A DNA stretch of 64,000 bases, taken from positions 3,834,501 through 3,898,500 of the forward strand of contig NZ_CP119409.1 in NCBI RefSeq assembly GCF_029223885.1, in the 5' to 3' direction. The position numbers were made by a program, and so were the translations under genes. Position 1 is the first letter of the stretch; each line of letters begins with the position of its first letter. The DNA comes from Pararhizobium gei (lineage in GTDB: Bacteria; Pseudomonadota; Alphaproteobacteria; Rhizobiales; Rhizobiaceae). The notes beneath the pieces were generated by a model. It saw only the letters and a program-made list of their open reading frames with translations. It did not search any database and was not told the origin of the DNA. Shown piece by piece: positions 1 through 8,566 of this stretch.

Positions 1-549
1 GGCGTCACGCTCATTCTTGACGAGATCCAGACCGGGCTCGGCCGCACCGGAAAGCTTCTGGCGGAAGAACATGAGGGCATCGAGGCGGACGTGACCTTGA
101 TCGGCAAGGCCCTGTCGGGCGGCTTCTATCCGGTTTCGGCTGTGCTTTCCAACTCCGAAGTGCTCGGCGTGCTCAAGCCCGGCCAGCACGGCTCCACTTT
201 CGGCGGCAATCCGCTCGCCTGCGCCATCGCCCGCGCGGCCCTCAAGGCGTTGACCGAGGAAGGCATGATCGAAAATTCCGCCCGGATGGGCGACCGGTTC
301 CAGGCAGGTCTCAAGGACATCCGCTCCAACATCATCAAGGAGGTCCGCGGTCGCGGTCTGATGCTGGCCGTCGAACTCGTGCCGGAGGCCGGCGGCGCCC
401 GAAAATACTGCGAAGCGCTGAAAGAGCGCGGCATTCTAGCCAAGGACACCCATGGTGACACGATCCGGATCGCGCCGCCGCTGGTGATCACGCAGGACCA
501 GGTCGATTGGGCCGTCGAGCATTTCTCCGCTGTTTTGACATCGAATTGA
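1..549 (+). CDS. rocD: Ornithine aminotransferase, C-terminal part (gene runs off the left edge)
   Basis: The reading frame is open from base 1, so only the last 182 residues are present. This class-III PLP aminotransferase converts ornithine and 2-oxoglutarate to glutamate semialdehyde and glutamate in arginine/ornithine breakdown. Visible are the cofactor-contact stretch [11 protein letters not shown], the Schiff-base lysine in [11 protein letters not shown] (codon 106-108) and the [11 protein letters not shown] segment typical of ornithine transaminases. The C-terminus is complete. A strong hairpin follows directly, suggesting the transcript ends there. Related acetylornithine or 4-aminobutyrate transaminases are alternatives, but the [11 protein letters not shown] and [10 protein letters not shown] wording favours ornithine aminotransferase. 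Confidence 0.88.
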   Translation, partial: GVTLILDEIQTGLGRTGKLLAEEHEGIEADVTLIGKALSGGFYPVSAVLSNSEVLGVLKPGQHGSTFGGNPLACAIARAALKALTEEGMIENSARMGDRFQAGLKDIRSNIIKEVRGRGLMLAVELVPEAGGARKYCEALKERGILAKDTHGDTIRIAPPLVITQDQVDWAVEHFSAVLTSN

Positions 550-555
550 AACGAA

Positions 556-593
556 GAATATGCGTCGCCGCTCATCCGGCCGGACGCATATTC
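556..593 (+). terminator. Hairpin terminator after rocD
   Basis: A perfect 11-bp inverted repeat (556-566 pairs with 583-593, arm GAATATGCGTC) begins 6 bases after the rocD stop. Only a short mixed T/C tract follows, so it is either a weak intrinsic terminator or a 3'-end stabilising hairpin. Confidence 0.55.
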
Positions 594-817
594 CCTTGCC
601 ATGAAAAAGCATCTCTTAACGATTTTTATATAAGGTCTCCTCAAGGCGAGAACGGCTGCCTGGCCGTGCATGACGCGTCGCCCCTGGCCGGATGTAACGG
701 CATTCCATATATTTGATCTGGCGAACCGGCGCCGCGCGGAAAAGCCGTGAGCGGCAGGCTGTCATGACGCCGGGCAATATGACGCCAACCGATAGCCGCA
801 ACGCGAAGGAACCGCAG

Positions 818-1297
818 ATGACGAACGCATTGAAAATGGCAGGTTTCGACGGCGAGACGTTGGAGATCATTGCCTTCCGTCTCCACGATCAGGAATTCTG
901 CGTGAAGACAACGACCATCCGCGAAATCCGCGGTTGGGCACCATCGACGCCGATCCCGCATTCGCCGGCCGAAGTGCTTGGGGTTATGAACCTTCGTGGC
1001 ACCGTCATCCCGATCATCGATCTTGCTCACAAGCTCGGCATGAAATCGACCGTCGCCAACGAGCGCAGCGCAATCGTCGTCGCCGAAGTCCACAACATGG
1101 TCATCGGGCTCGTCGTCGATCGTGTGTCCGATATCCTGACCGTCCAGGGCAACCAGGTTCAGCCCGTTCCGGAAATCACAACCTCCTTCGATAAGAGTTA
1201 CGCCGAAGGCATCATCGCCAACGAGACGGGAATGATCTGCTTCCTCAATCTCGCTCGCATGTTCAAAGAACGCGAAATAGACGAAATGGCGGCCTGA
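818..1297 (+). CDS. cheW: Chemotaxis coupling protein CheW
   Basis: This 159-residue protein has the CheW fold and normal CheW length. It would link chemoreceptors to the CheA kinase in the cytoplasm. Supporting stretches are IIAFRLHDQEFCVKTTTIREI, VLGVMNLRGTVIPIIDL, the strongly conserved NLRG turn, and GLVVDRVSDIL. The ATG at 818 was chosen because AAGGAA lies 7 bases upstream. In-frame ATGs at 764 and 779 would add unconserved residues and lack such a site. No cheA, cheY or cheR lies nearby, so this is a stand-alone copy. The only chemoreceptor in the window is about 31 kb away. Confidence 0.9.
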   Translation: MTNALKMAGFDGETLEIIAFRLHDQEFCVKTTTIREIRGWAPSTPIPHSPAEVLGVMNLRGTVIPIIDLAHKLGMKSTVANERSAIVVAEVHNMVIGLVVDRVSDILTVQGNQVQPVPEITTSFDKSYAEGIIANETGMICFLNLARMFKEREIDEMAA

Positions 1298-1316
1298 TCG
1301 GCCTGGCAGAAATGAC

Positions 1317-1341
1317 AAAAGCGGCCGCTGGCCGCTTTTTC
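1317..1341 (+). terminator. Intrinsic terminator of cheW
   Basis: The hairpin AGCGGCC-GCT-GGCCGCT is followed by a run of five T, 20 bases after the cheW stop. This is a textbook Rho-independent terminator. Confidence 0.85.
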
Positions 1342-1444
1342 GCTTGAGCCTTCAATCAGCGCGATCTGGTCTCGAGCCGGGACAAAGGGAACAAAGCCTC
1401 TCCGGAACTGTTATCGCTCGCAGTCAGCTTTCGGAGGCAATACC

Positions 1445-1846
1445 ATGCAAGCGATCGAAACCCAGGTCCACGCTCAGCCCTCATCCGGCCTCATTACGGT
1501 GGAATTCGTCAGCGACAGCGGCGACATAATCTCCGTGCAGATGAAGAAAGACGAGGATGGCGATCTGTCCCGTCTGAACGCCATCGAAAAAGCAAAGGCG
1601 ATGATGATGAGGTTTGCAAAAACGCGATCGAACGATAGCCCGGATGCCGAATCCGAAGTCTTGGAAGGCCAGTCGCCGGCTGCCGCATCGTTGAGAAGCG
1701 CCCGTGCGTCAGAGGATTCTTCGACATTGGAGGATCAACTCAATGAGGGCTTGGAGGGAACATTTCCCGCAAGCGATCCGGTGGCGACCACGACAAGCAC
1801 CATTCCAAGCGGTCGCACGGATAAAGAGGCAGCGCAGAAACAATAG
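1445..1846 (+). CDS. Small acidic protein of unknown function with a TFPASDP motif
   Basis: A 133-residue soluble, hydrophilic protein starts at an ATG with GGAGG 7 bases upstream. It has no signal peptide or membrane segment. Residues 15-45 look like a short folded beta/alpha element (LITVEFVSDSGDIISVQMKK). The middle is low-complexity, rich in Ser, Ala and Glu. The C-terminal third carries LEDQLNEGLEGTFPASDPVA. The TFPASDP box recurs near the ends of otherwise unrelated small proteins in rhizobia and other bacteria and has no assigned function that I know of. It stands alone between cheW and the channel gene. Confidence 0.7.
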   Translation: MQAIETQVHAQPSSGLITVEFVSDSGDIISVQMKKDEDGDLSRLNAIEKAKAMMMRFAKTRSNDSPDAESEVLEGQSPAAASLRSARASEDSSTLEDQLNEGLEGTFPASDPVATTTSTIPSGRTDKEAAQKQ

Positions 1847-1949
1847 TCCCATATCGCATGCAATTCGACTAGTCAGCGGCCGGAACGCGGATCGGCGTTG
1901 ATGAAGCAGTTGCGCTTGACCACTCCAGGCTACCGTCTATCCTGCCCTT

Positions 1950-2753
1950 ATGAAAAAGTATGAAGCCTCCTCGTCGCCTGCCTTTGCGCCCCTGGAGCGG
2001 CTGCGTTCCAGACTCCGGACGCTGTATCTTGGAACCAGCACCAAAGCCATTCGCTTCCAGATCGGCATGGCAATCATTGATCTGGCGATCATTGTCTTTT
2101 TCCTGGCAGGACCATATTTCGGCGGCGGGCGTGCCTATCTGATCATCGACTACATGATTGCGGTGATGATCGCGTTCGAGCTTGGCGCGCGCGCGCTGAT
2201 AGCTTCAAATATATTGCGTTGGCTAACGCGGCCCATGACATGGGTCGATGTCGCCATCCTTGCGACTCTGGTTTTCCCTGCCACCTTTTCCAATTTTGCA
2301 TTTCTTCGGGCGTTTCGTATCTGGTCTCTCGGCCAAAGCAAGGTTTTCGTGCTTTTGATCAAGCGCGCCGGCTGCAGCGAATGGGAAGATGTCATCCGCG
2401 CCTGCATCAATTTCCTGACCTTCCTGTTTCTCATCACCGGCTTCGTCTACACGGTATTTTTCTATGACCAGGCCGGCGTCGAAGGTTTTGTCGATGCGCT
2501 CTACTTTACCGTCGCGACTATTACGACCACGGGCTTTGGCGACATTACGCTCCCAGGCACACTCGGTAAATTGACCTCGATCATTACGATGATTTTCGGC
2601 GTCTCGCTGTTTGTAAGGCTGGCCCAGGCGATAGTACGCCCGCACAAGATACTCTTCCCCTGCCCTCAATGCGGCTTGCAGCGACATGATGTCGACGCCG
2701 TTCACTGCAAGGCCTGCGGCCATATGCTCAACATTCCGGACGACGGTCTGTAG
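1950..2753 (+). CDS. Voltage-gated-type potassium channel with C-terminal zinc ribbon
   Basis: A 267-residue inner-membrane protein with about six transmembrane helices (roughly 38-56, 62-84, 98-117, 118-140 as an S4-like helix with few basic residues, 150-172 and 208-229). A re-entrant pore loop carries the potassium filter TTGFGD at 193-198, a common bacterial variant of TVGYGD. After the last helix the protein ends in two cysteine pairs, CPQC at 238-241 and CKAC at 253-256, a probable zinc ribbon in the cytoplasm in place of an RCK or cyclic-nucleotide domain. The S4-like helix is poor in Arg, so voltage gating is doubtful. It appears monocistronic. Confidence 0.85.
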   Translation: MKKYEASSSPAFAPLERLRSRLRTLYLGTSTKAIRFQIGMAIIDLAIIVFFLAGPYFGGGRAYLIIDYMIAVMIAFELGARALIASNILRWLTRPMTWVDVAILATLVFPATFSNFAFLRAFRIWSLGQSKVFVLLIKRAGCSEWEDVIRACINFLTFLFLITGFVYTVFFYDQAGVEGFVDALYFTVATITTTGFGDITLPGTLGKLTSIITMIFGVSLFVRLAQAIVRPHKILFPCPQCGLQRHDVDAVHCKACGHMLNIPDDGL

Positions 2754-2908
2754 CCAGACACCGAATGCACCGGCATTTCTGTCAATCCGGATACGGACCT
2801 GCAGGCAATCGCCCTATTTTAAAGCTTGATATCTCTGTTCTTTCTCGACAATAGCTGTGGTGACAGCGAGACTGCCCAGACAGGGTTGAACGGGAGTCCG
2901 GACTCGGT

Positions 2909-3775
2909 ATGAAACAGGAGCAGAAGGGCCGGTCCGGTAAGGCATTCTTTCTTGCCACCGTCGGCCTGATCTTCGCTGCTATTCTGACGACCGTGCTTCT
3001 TGCCAACGACAAACGCAATCTGCGGACACTGCTCACCTATCTCGGCCATCCCGAAATCCTGCAAACCGTCGAGCCCACTCCCGCGCCAGTCCAAGTCAGG
3101 TCGCTGCGCACCGTCCGCTTGGCGGCGCGGACACTGATTTTCCCGACGCATATGTTCGCGGATATGCGCGTTCCGCAGCAAAATTTCATTCGCTTCATTC
3201 AAAGTGACCCTCGAACCCTTTGTGAAGAGCTAAGCGAGGGTGGCTTCGGGGACCTTGACTGGACCGTCAGCAGCGCAGCCCAGGAAAACTGGGAATGCTC
3301 GTCCACCATCGTCCTTCCAGCTCCGGAAGGCGAGGAAGCGGTGCCGTCGTCGCTCTTCATCTTCATCAGGGGAGACGGTGAAAAGCGGGTCACCTCATTC
3401 CGTGTCAAGCTGAACGTCGAGAATGCCGCCGATGCCGGGACAGTCGCTGAGCGTGGTGGTGAGGCAGCAAGCATATTCCTCAACCAGGTTCGTTGGGGAA
3501 ATGCGGACGAAATCATTACCAGGATCAAGGCATACCAGCCATTCGACATTCGCAATTTTGGAAGCCGGATCCAGTTCAAGCGCGAATTTGGCGAACCGCC
3601 GCGCTATAATTTCCTGGCCAGCCAGACCAATAGGCCGCTTAGCCAATCCGCCGCGGACCTTTATTTTGACCGAACGCAATGGTTTCCGCTTCGCAGCAAC
3701 GATGGCACGCCAAAGATCGGAGGCATGATGGCCGGCGAAAACCGTGATGGTCTCCCATTGCCACCCGGACCTTGA
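2909..3775 (+). CDS. Membrane-anchored periplasmic protein of unknown function
   Basis: A 288-residue protein with a basic N-terminus followed by one hydrophobic helix (about 12-33) and a soluble domain predicted to face the periplasm. Two Cys residues in the domain (LCEELSEGGFGDLDW and ENWECSS) could form a disulfide. FIFIRGDGEKRVTSFRVKL looks like a beta-rich core. I recognise no enzyme motif. The layout resembles a rhizobial family of unknown function, possibly DUF6030, but that name is from memory and unverified. The gene lies just upstream of the sugar transferase on the same strand, 122 bases apart, so a link to surface polysaccharide is possible but not shown. Confidence 0.7.
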   Translation: MKQEQKGRSGKAFFLATVGLIFAAILTTVLLANDKRNLRTLLTYLGHPEILQTVEPTPAPVQVRSLRTVRLAARTLIFPTHMFADMRVPQQNFIRFIQSDPRTLCEELSEGGFGDLDWTVSSAAQENWECSSTIVLPAPEGEEAVPSSLFIFIRGDGEKRVTSFRVKLNVENAADAGTVAERGGEAASIFLNQVRWGNADEIITRIKAYQPFDIRNFGSRIQFKREFGEPPRYNFLASQTNRPLSQSAADLYFDRTQWFPLRSNDGTPKIGGMMAGENRDGLPLPPGP

Positions 3776-3897
3776 GCGTCATGGCTTCTGCGCCCGCCGG
3801 TTAACCACAAACCCAGATAGATGTGCAGCAACCTTGCCAGGCCGGCGTCCTTAATAAAGGATTAAGGCAACTGAGCCGTATGCAGGAGTAGAACATC

Positions 3898-4575
3898 ATG
3901 TTGCGGAACACGCTTGCCGGAAATCCGATGCATGCTCCCAGAGGCGCCCCGGTGAGGTTCAGCGTAGGGCCTGTCGAGACGCCGGATGTGCCGGTCCAGT
4001 TTGCCATTAAGCGCATCATTGATGTCACGGCCGCGGCAACGGCGCTCTTCATCCTGCTGCCTGCGATGGTGGCCATCGGAATGGTTATCAAAGCAGACAG
4101 CAAAGGCCCTGTTCTCCGAAGGGAGCTTCGAATAGGGCGCGATACTGTTCCCTATGAAAGCCTGACATTCCGCTGCGTTCACCAGGATCGTGGCGGCAAG
4201 ATGGAGCATGCTGCGCCTTTGACGCGAACAGGTCGCTTTCTGCGCAAGATGCAGATGGAGGCTTTGCCCCAGTTCTGGAACGTCATGAGAGGAGATATGT
4301 CGCTCGTCGGCCCGCAGGCGCATGTGCCGGATATGATGGCATCAGGCCTTGCGTTCGAGGAGATCGTGCGGGGCTACCACCGTCGCCATGTGGTGAAGCC
4401 GGGCATGACCGGCCTGGCCAGGGTTCGCCACATGACTGCGCCGGTTGAGAAACGCTGGCCGGCAATCCGCGGCATCGTGCATGATGTCGATTATATCCGC
4501 AATTTCTCGCTGCTGCTTGATCTGAAGATTCTGAAGCAAACTGCTTCGATAGCCTGGAGGCACGCCTTCGCGTGA
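3898..4575 (+). CDS. Divergent sugar phosphate transferase (ExoY-like, PF02397 family)
   Basis: A 225-residue protein matches bacterial sugar transferases, monotopic enzymes that move a phospho-sugar to undecaprenyl phosphate to start exopolysaccharide repeat units. It shows FAIKRIIDVTAAATALFIL (re-entrant membrane helix), KGPVLRRELRIGRD, LPQFWNVMRGDMSLVGPQA and KPGMTGL. The catalytic Asp-Glu normally found in the SLDELPQ context reads QMEALPQ here (Glu121, Ala122), and the usual WQVSGR and VGPRP boxes are also changed. It may be inactive, altered in chemistry or regulatory. No other polysaccharide genes are adjacent. The family call is firm; activity is uncertain. Confidence 0.85.
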   Translation: MLRNTLAGNPMHAPRGAPVRFSVGPVETPDVPVQFAIKRIIDVTAAATALFILLPAMVAIGMVIKADSKGPVLRRELRIGRDTVPYESLTFRCVHQDRGGKMEHAAPLTRTGRFLRKMQMEALPQFWNVMRGDMSLVGPQAHVPDMMASGLAFEEIVRGYHRRHVVKPGMTGLARVRHMTAPVEKRWPAIRGIVHDVDYIRNFSLLLDLKILKQTASIAWRHAFA

Positions 4576-4604
4576 TAAATACCGGCAGGATAGGCCGGCA
4601 AGCG

Positions 4605-4640
4605 AAAAGCCGCCCGGGCGACACCCGAGCGGCTTTCCTT
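4605..4640. terminator. Bidirectional terminator between the sugar transferase and glpV
   Basis: The hairpin AAAAGCCGC...GCGGCTTT, with further pairing inside the loop, has A residues on its left and TTTCCTTTTT on its right. It can end transcripts from both converging genes. Confidence 0.75.
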
Positions 4641-4659
4641 TTTGGCGGTAAGCCGAAGC

Positions 4660-6381
4660 TTATTTCTGCCAGCTCTTGACCAATTCGTCGTAGTTTACGG
4701 TTATTGGCTTTTCCTTTTCGTTTTCGATCTTGAGCTGAGGGGCGAGGTTTCCGGCTTTGACGGCTTGCGCGTTCCAGTAGGCCAGATCGTGTTCTTCGGC
4801 GAGTTTGGGGCCGATATCGCCCTGGATGCCGGACCGTTCGAGGCGGCCCAGCACCTTTTCCTGCTCGGCGCATAGCGAGTCCATGGCTTCCTGCGCGGTC
4901 TTTGCACCCGAGGATGCGTCGCCGATCGCCTGCCACCAGAGCTGTGCCAGCTTCGGATAGTCGGGAATGTTCGTCCCGGTCGGCGACCATTGCACGCGGG
5001 CCGGCGAACGGTAGAACTCGATCAGTCCGCCCAGTTTGGGCGCACGGTCCGTGAAGGACTTGTGCTGGATCGTGCTTTCGCGGATGAGCGTCAGGCCAAC
5101 CTGGCTTTTCTTGACGTCAACCGTCTTGGACGAGACGAATTGCGCATAGAGCCATGCGGCCTTGGCGCGATCTTCCGGTGTCGATTTCAGCAGCGTCCAC
5201 GAGCCGACGTCCTGATAGCCGAGCTTCATGCCGTCTTTCCAGTAGACGCCATGCGGGCTCGGAGCAAAACGCCATTTCGGCGTCCCGTCCGCATTGACGA
5301 CCGGCAAGCCTTCCTTGACGAAGTCGGCCGTGAAGGCCGTGTAGGTGAACATCTGCTGGGCGATATTGCCCTGGGCCGGAACCGGACCGGACTCGCCAAA
5401 CGTCATGCCCTGGGCTTCCGGCGGTGCATAGGCCTTCAACCAGTCGAGGTACTTCTGGATCGAATAGACCGATGCCGGGCCGTTGGTGTCGCCGCCGCGG
5501 GCAACGCAGGATCCCACAGGCTGGGACTTCTCGTTGACCTTGACGCCCCATTCGTCCACAGGCAGGCCGTTCGGCAGGCCCTTGTCGCCGTTGCCGGCCA
5601 TGGAAAGCCAGGCATCGGTGAAGCGCCAGCCGAGCGACGGGTCCTTCTTGCCATAGTCCATGTGGCCAAAAACCTTCTTGCCGTCGATTTCGCGGCCGGT
5701 GAAGAATTCGGCGATGTCCTCGTAGGCAGACCAGTTGACGGGAACGCCGAGATCGTAGCCGTACTTCGCCTTGAAGTCCGCCTTGTTCTTCTCGTCGTTG
5801 AACCAGTCATAGCGGAACCAGTAGAGGTTGGCGAACTGCTGGTCAGGGAGCTGGTAGAGATCGCCGTCCGGAGCCGTCGTAAACTTGGTGCCGATGAAGT
5901 CGGCGAGGTCGAGACCGGGATTGGTGACGTCCTTGCCTTCGTTGGCCATCCACTTGGTCAGCGAGCGGGCCTGCTGGTAGCGCCAATGGGTGCCGATCAG
6001 GTCGCTATCGTTGACATAGGCGTCGTAGATGTTCTCGCCCGACTGCATCTGCGTCTGCAGCTTTTCGACGACGTCGCCTTCGCCGATCAGGTCATGCGTG
6101 ACCTTGATGCCGGTGATGGCGGTGAAGGCCGGCGCCAGCACCTTCGATTCATATTCATGCGTGGCGATGGTTTCCGAGACCACCTTGATGTCCATGCCGG
6201 CAAACGGCTTGGCAGCATCGATGAACCACTGCATTTCGGCTTCCTGGGCGGTGCGATCGAGGGTCGACAACTCGCCCACTTCCGCATCCAGGAAGGTTTT
6301 TGCTTCATCCATGCCCGCGAATGCGGTCCCGGTAAAGGCCAGCAGCATGGCCGCCGTCGATGTCAATAGATGCTGTCGCAT
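4660..6381 (-). CDS. glpV: Glycerol ABC transporter, periplasmic substrate-binding protein
   Basis: A 573-residue protein, long for a binding protein, with a signal peptide MRQHLLTSTAAMLLAFTGTAFA cleaved around residue 22. It matches the large solute-binding proteins of carbohydrate (CUT1-type) ABC importers, for example in YDAYVNDSDLIGTHWRYQQARS and the aromatic-rich QFANLYWFRYDWFNDE. The start was set at the ATG at 6381 because GAGGAGGAAC lies just upstream and the signal peptide follows. It is the last gene of the glp operon, in the order known from Rhizobium leguminosarum (glpD-S-T-P-Q-U-V), hence glycerol as likely substrate. The separation from glpU (85 bases) is the widest inside the transporter block. 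Confidence 0.87.
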   Translation of the reverse strand: MRQHLLTSTAAMLLAFTGTAFAGMDEAKTFLDAEVGELSTLDRTAQEAEMQWFIDAAKPFAGMDIKVVSETIATHEYESKVLAPAFTAITGIKVTHDLIGEGDVVEKLQTQMQSGENIYDAYVNDSDLIGTHWRYQQARSLTKWMANEGKDVTNPGLDLADFIGTKFTTAPDGDLYQLPDQQFANLYWFRYDWFNDEKNKADFKAKYGYDLGVPVNWSAYEDIAEFFTGREIDGKKVFGHMDYGKKDPSLGWRFTDAWLSMAGNGDKGLPNGLPVDEWGVKVNEKSQPVGSCVARGGDTNGPASVYSIQKYLDWLKAYAPPEAQGMTFGESGPVPAQGNIAQQMFTYTAFTADFVKEGLPVVNADGTPKWRFAPSPHGVYWKDGMKLGYQDVGSWTLLKSTPEDRAKAAWLYAQFVSSKTVDVKKSQVGLTLIRESTIQHKSFTDRAPKLGGLIEFYRSPARVQWSPTGTNIPDYPKLAQLWWQAIGDASSGAKTAQEAMDSLCAEQEKVLGRLERSGIQGDIGPKLAEEHDLAYWNAQAVKAGNLAPQLKIENEKEKPITVNYDELVKSWQK

Positions 6382-6466
6382 ATGTTCCTCCTCAGGTTTT
6401 TGCGATTTGCAATATCCGGATTGTCCAATGGTTCCTCCCCAGGGCAATCCGTCCGTACGTCCTGTC

Positions 6467-6748
6467 TCAGACCAGTTTGAAGACGCCGACGGCGTAGACA
6501 ACTGACAGAGCAAGAGCCCACCACAGGTCAGGGCCGCCAAGCCCCAGCCATGCGAGATGAATGAAGGCCGAGCCCAGCAGCGACACGAAGAGCCGGTCGC
6601 CGCGCGTGGTCTCGAACCGCAGAATGCCGACACGCGGATTGCCGCCCGGCGATACATATTCCCAGATGCCCATGCCGATCAGCAGAGAAAGGATCGTCAG
6701 GAAAAAGAGCGCCGTCGGCAGCGTCCATGCCATCCACGAAAAGTCCAT
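6467..6748 (-). CDS. glpU: Small membrane protein of the glycerol ABC transporter (DUF2160-like)
   Basis: A 93-residue protein, mostly membrane: one helix near residues 6-28 (LPTALFFLTILSLLIGMGIWEY) and two more in the C-terminal half (LFVSLLGSAFIHLAWLGL and DLWWALALSVVYAVGVFKLV). Its role in the transporter is not known to me. It sits at the position of glpU in the R. leguminosarum glycerol operon, between a permease and the binding protein. The start at 6748 is supported by GGGAGG 7 bases upstream. A longer frame to 6781 has no such site. Confidence 0.82.
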   Translation of the reverse strand: MDFSWMAWTLPTALFFLTILSLLIGMGIWEYVSPGGNPRVGILRFETTRGDRLFVSLLGSAFIHLAWLGLGGPDLWWALALSVVYAVGVFKLV

Positions 6749-6761
6749 GCGACTGCCTCCC

Positions 6762-7685
6762 CTATACCCGGCCAAGGGCAAAGCCCTTGGCGATGTAGTT
6801 GCGCACGAAGTAGATCACCAGCGCGCCCGGAATGATCGTCAGCACACCGGCCGCCGCCAGCACGCCCCAGTCCATGCCCGATGCCGAGACCGTGCGGGTC
6901 ATGATGGCAGCGATCGGCTTGGCGTCGGTGGTCGTCAGGGTGCGGGCGATCAGAAGCTCGACCCAGGAAAACATGAAGCAGAAGAAGGCCGCCACACCGA
7001 TGCCCGATGCGATCAGGGGCACGTAGATCTTCACAAAGAAGCGCGGGAAGGAATACCCGTCGATATAGGCGGTTTCGTCGATTTCCTTCGGCACGCCCGA
7101 CATGAAGCCCTCGAGGATCCAGACGGCCAGCGGTACGTTGAACAGGCAGTGCGCCAGCGCAACCGCGATATGCGTGTCGATCAGCCCGAAGGCCGAGTAG
7201 AGCTGGAAGAAGGGCAGCGCGAACACGGCCGGCGGCGCCATGCGGTTGGTGAGCAGCCAGAAGAACAGGTGCTTGTCGCCCAGAAACCGGTAACGCGAGA
7301 AAGCGTAAGCCGCCGGAAGCGCCACCGAAACCGAGATGATCGTGTTGAGAACGACATAGAGGATCGAGTTGATATAGCCCTTGTACCAGGACGGATCGGT
7401 GAAGATCACCATGTAATTGCGCAGCGTCGGCGTCTGCGGAAACAAGGAGACGCCGGACATGATCTCCGTATTGGTCTTGAAGCTCATGTTCACCAGCCAG
7501 TAGATCGGCAGCATCAGGAACACGATATAAAGCGTCGGCACGAGCCAGGCCAAGCCGGTTTTCGTGCGCCGTGCCGGCAATGGAAGCGTGCCGGGGCGGC
7601 GTTCCGCCACCTGCGTCATGCCCGTCCGTAGCGTGTCGGCGGCATCCGTCTGTGCGGTCGGGATGGCGCTTGCGTGGGTGTTCAT
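6762..7685 (-). CDS. glpQ: Glycerol ABC transporter permease (second subunit)
   Basis: A 307-residue inner-membrane permease of the MalG type. It has six hydrophobic helices and the cytoplasmic EAA loop that docks on the ATPase (EIDETAYIDGYSFPRFFVKIYVPLIASG). A cytoplasmic N-terminal stretch of about 40 residues precedes the first helix. The ATG at 7685 has GAGGAGAG just upstream; a GTG one codon earlier also opens the frame. It follows glpP by 10 bases and precedes glpU by 13, consistent with one mRNA and a stoichiometric complex. Confidence 0.9.
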   Translation of the reverse strand: MNTHASAIPTAQTDAADTLRTGMTQVAERRPGTLPLPARRTKTGLAWLVPTLYIVFLMLPIYWLVNMSFKTNTEIMSGVSLFPQTPTLRNYMVIFTDPSWYKGYINSILYVVLNTIISVSVALPAAYAFSRYRFLGDKHLFFWLLTNRMAPPAVFALPFFQLYSAFGLIDTHIAVALAHCLFNVPLAVWILEGFMSGVPKEIDETAYIDGYSFPRFFVKIYVPLIASGIGVAAFFCFMFSWVELLIARTLTTTDAKPIAAIMTRTVSASGMDWGVLAAAGVLTIIPGALVIYFVRNYIAKGFALGRV

Positions 7686-7695
7686 CACGCTCTCC

Positions 7696-8562
7696 TCAGT
7701 TGGCGGCGTCGCTGCTGGTCATCACGGTGTAGAACACCCATGAGAGCAGCAGGACGATCAGGAAATAGATGAGGGACATGGCGGCGGCAGGTCCAAGGTC
7801 GAACTGGCCGACGGCGATCTTCACGAGATCGATCGACAAAAAGGTCGTGGCGGATCCCGGCCCGCCACCGGTGACGACGAAGGGCTCGGTATAGATCATG
7901 AAGCTGTCCATGAAGCGCAACAGCACGGCGATCAAGAGCACCCGCTTCAGCTTGGGAAGCTGGATATAGCGGAACACGGCCCAGCGCGACGCGCCGTCGA
8001 TCTTGGCTGCCTGGTAGTAGCTGTCGGGGATCGAGACGAGACCGGCATAGGCCAGAAGCACCACAAGGCTCGTCCAGTGCCAGACATCCATGACGACGAC
8101 GGTGATCCAGGCATGCAGCGGATCGGAGGCATAGTTGAACGGAATGCCCAGGCGCGCCAGGCTGTAGCCGACAAGGCCGATATCCGCCCTGCTCAGCAAC
8201 TGCCAGATCGTGCCGACCACATTCCACGGGATCAGCAGCGGCAAGGCCATGAAGACGAGACAGAAGGGGACGCCCAGCCCCTTCTTCGGCATGTTGAGCG
8301 CAATGAAGATGCCAAGCGGGATCTCGATGGCCAGGATGATGCCGGAAAAGAACAGGTTGCGCTGCAGGGCATCCCAGAACCGTGCGGAGTCGAGCACCTC
8401 CGTGAACCATTCCGTGCCGGCCCAGAAGAATTCATTGTTGCCGAACGTGTCCTGTACCGAATAGTTGACCACCGTCATCAGCGGGATCACGGCGGAGAAA
8501 GCGACCAGCACCAGCACCGGCAGCACCATCAACCAGGCCTTGTTGTTCCAGGTCTTATGCAT
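7696..8562 (-). CDS. glpP: Glycerol ABC transporter permease (first subunit)
   Basis: A 288-residue inner-membrane permease of the MalF/UgpA type. Six hydrophobic helices are visible, beginning with AWLMVLPVLVLVAFSAVIPL, and the EAA loop reads YQAAKIDGASRWAVFRYIQLPKL. The start MHKTWNNKAW at 8562 was chosen because it lies 4 bases after the glpT stop and matches the family N-terminus. The longer open frame to 8664 overlaps glpT. It pairs with GlpQ to form the membrane channel. Confidence 0.9.
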   Translation of the reverse strand: MHKTWNNKAWLMVLPVLVLVAFSAVIPLMTVVNYSVQDTFGNNEFFWAGTEWFTEVLDSARFWDALQRNLFFSGIILAIEIPLGIFIALNMPKKGLGVPFCLVFMALPLLIPWNVVGTIWQLLSRADIGLVGYSLARLGIPFNYASDPLHAWITVVVMDVWHWTSLVVLLAYAGLVSIPDSYYQAAKIDGASRWAVFRYIQLPKLKRVLLIAVLLRFMDSFMIYTEPFVVTGGGPGSATTFLSIDLVKIAVGQFDLGPAAAMSLIYFLIVLLLSWVFYTVMTSSDAAN

Positions 8563-8566
8563 GTCT

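Noticed and set aside
4990..6369. A 459-codon plus-strand frame antisense to glpV
   Set aside because: The minus-strand gene has a signal peptide, an ideal ribosome-binding site and operon context. The plus-strand product has none of these.
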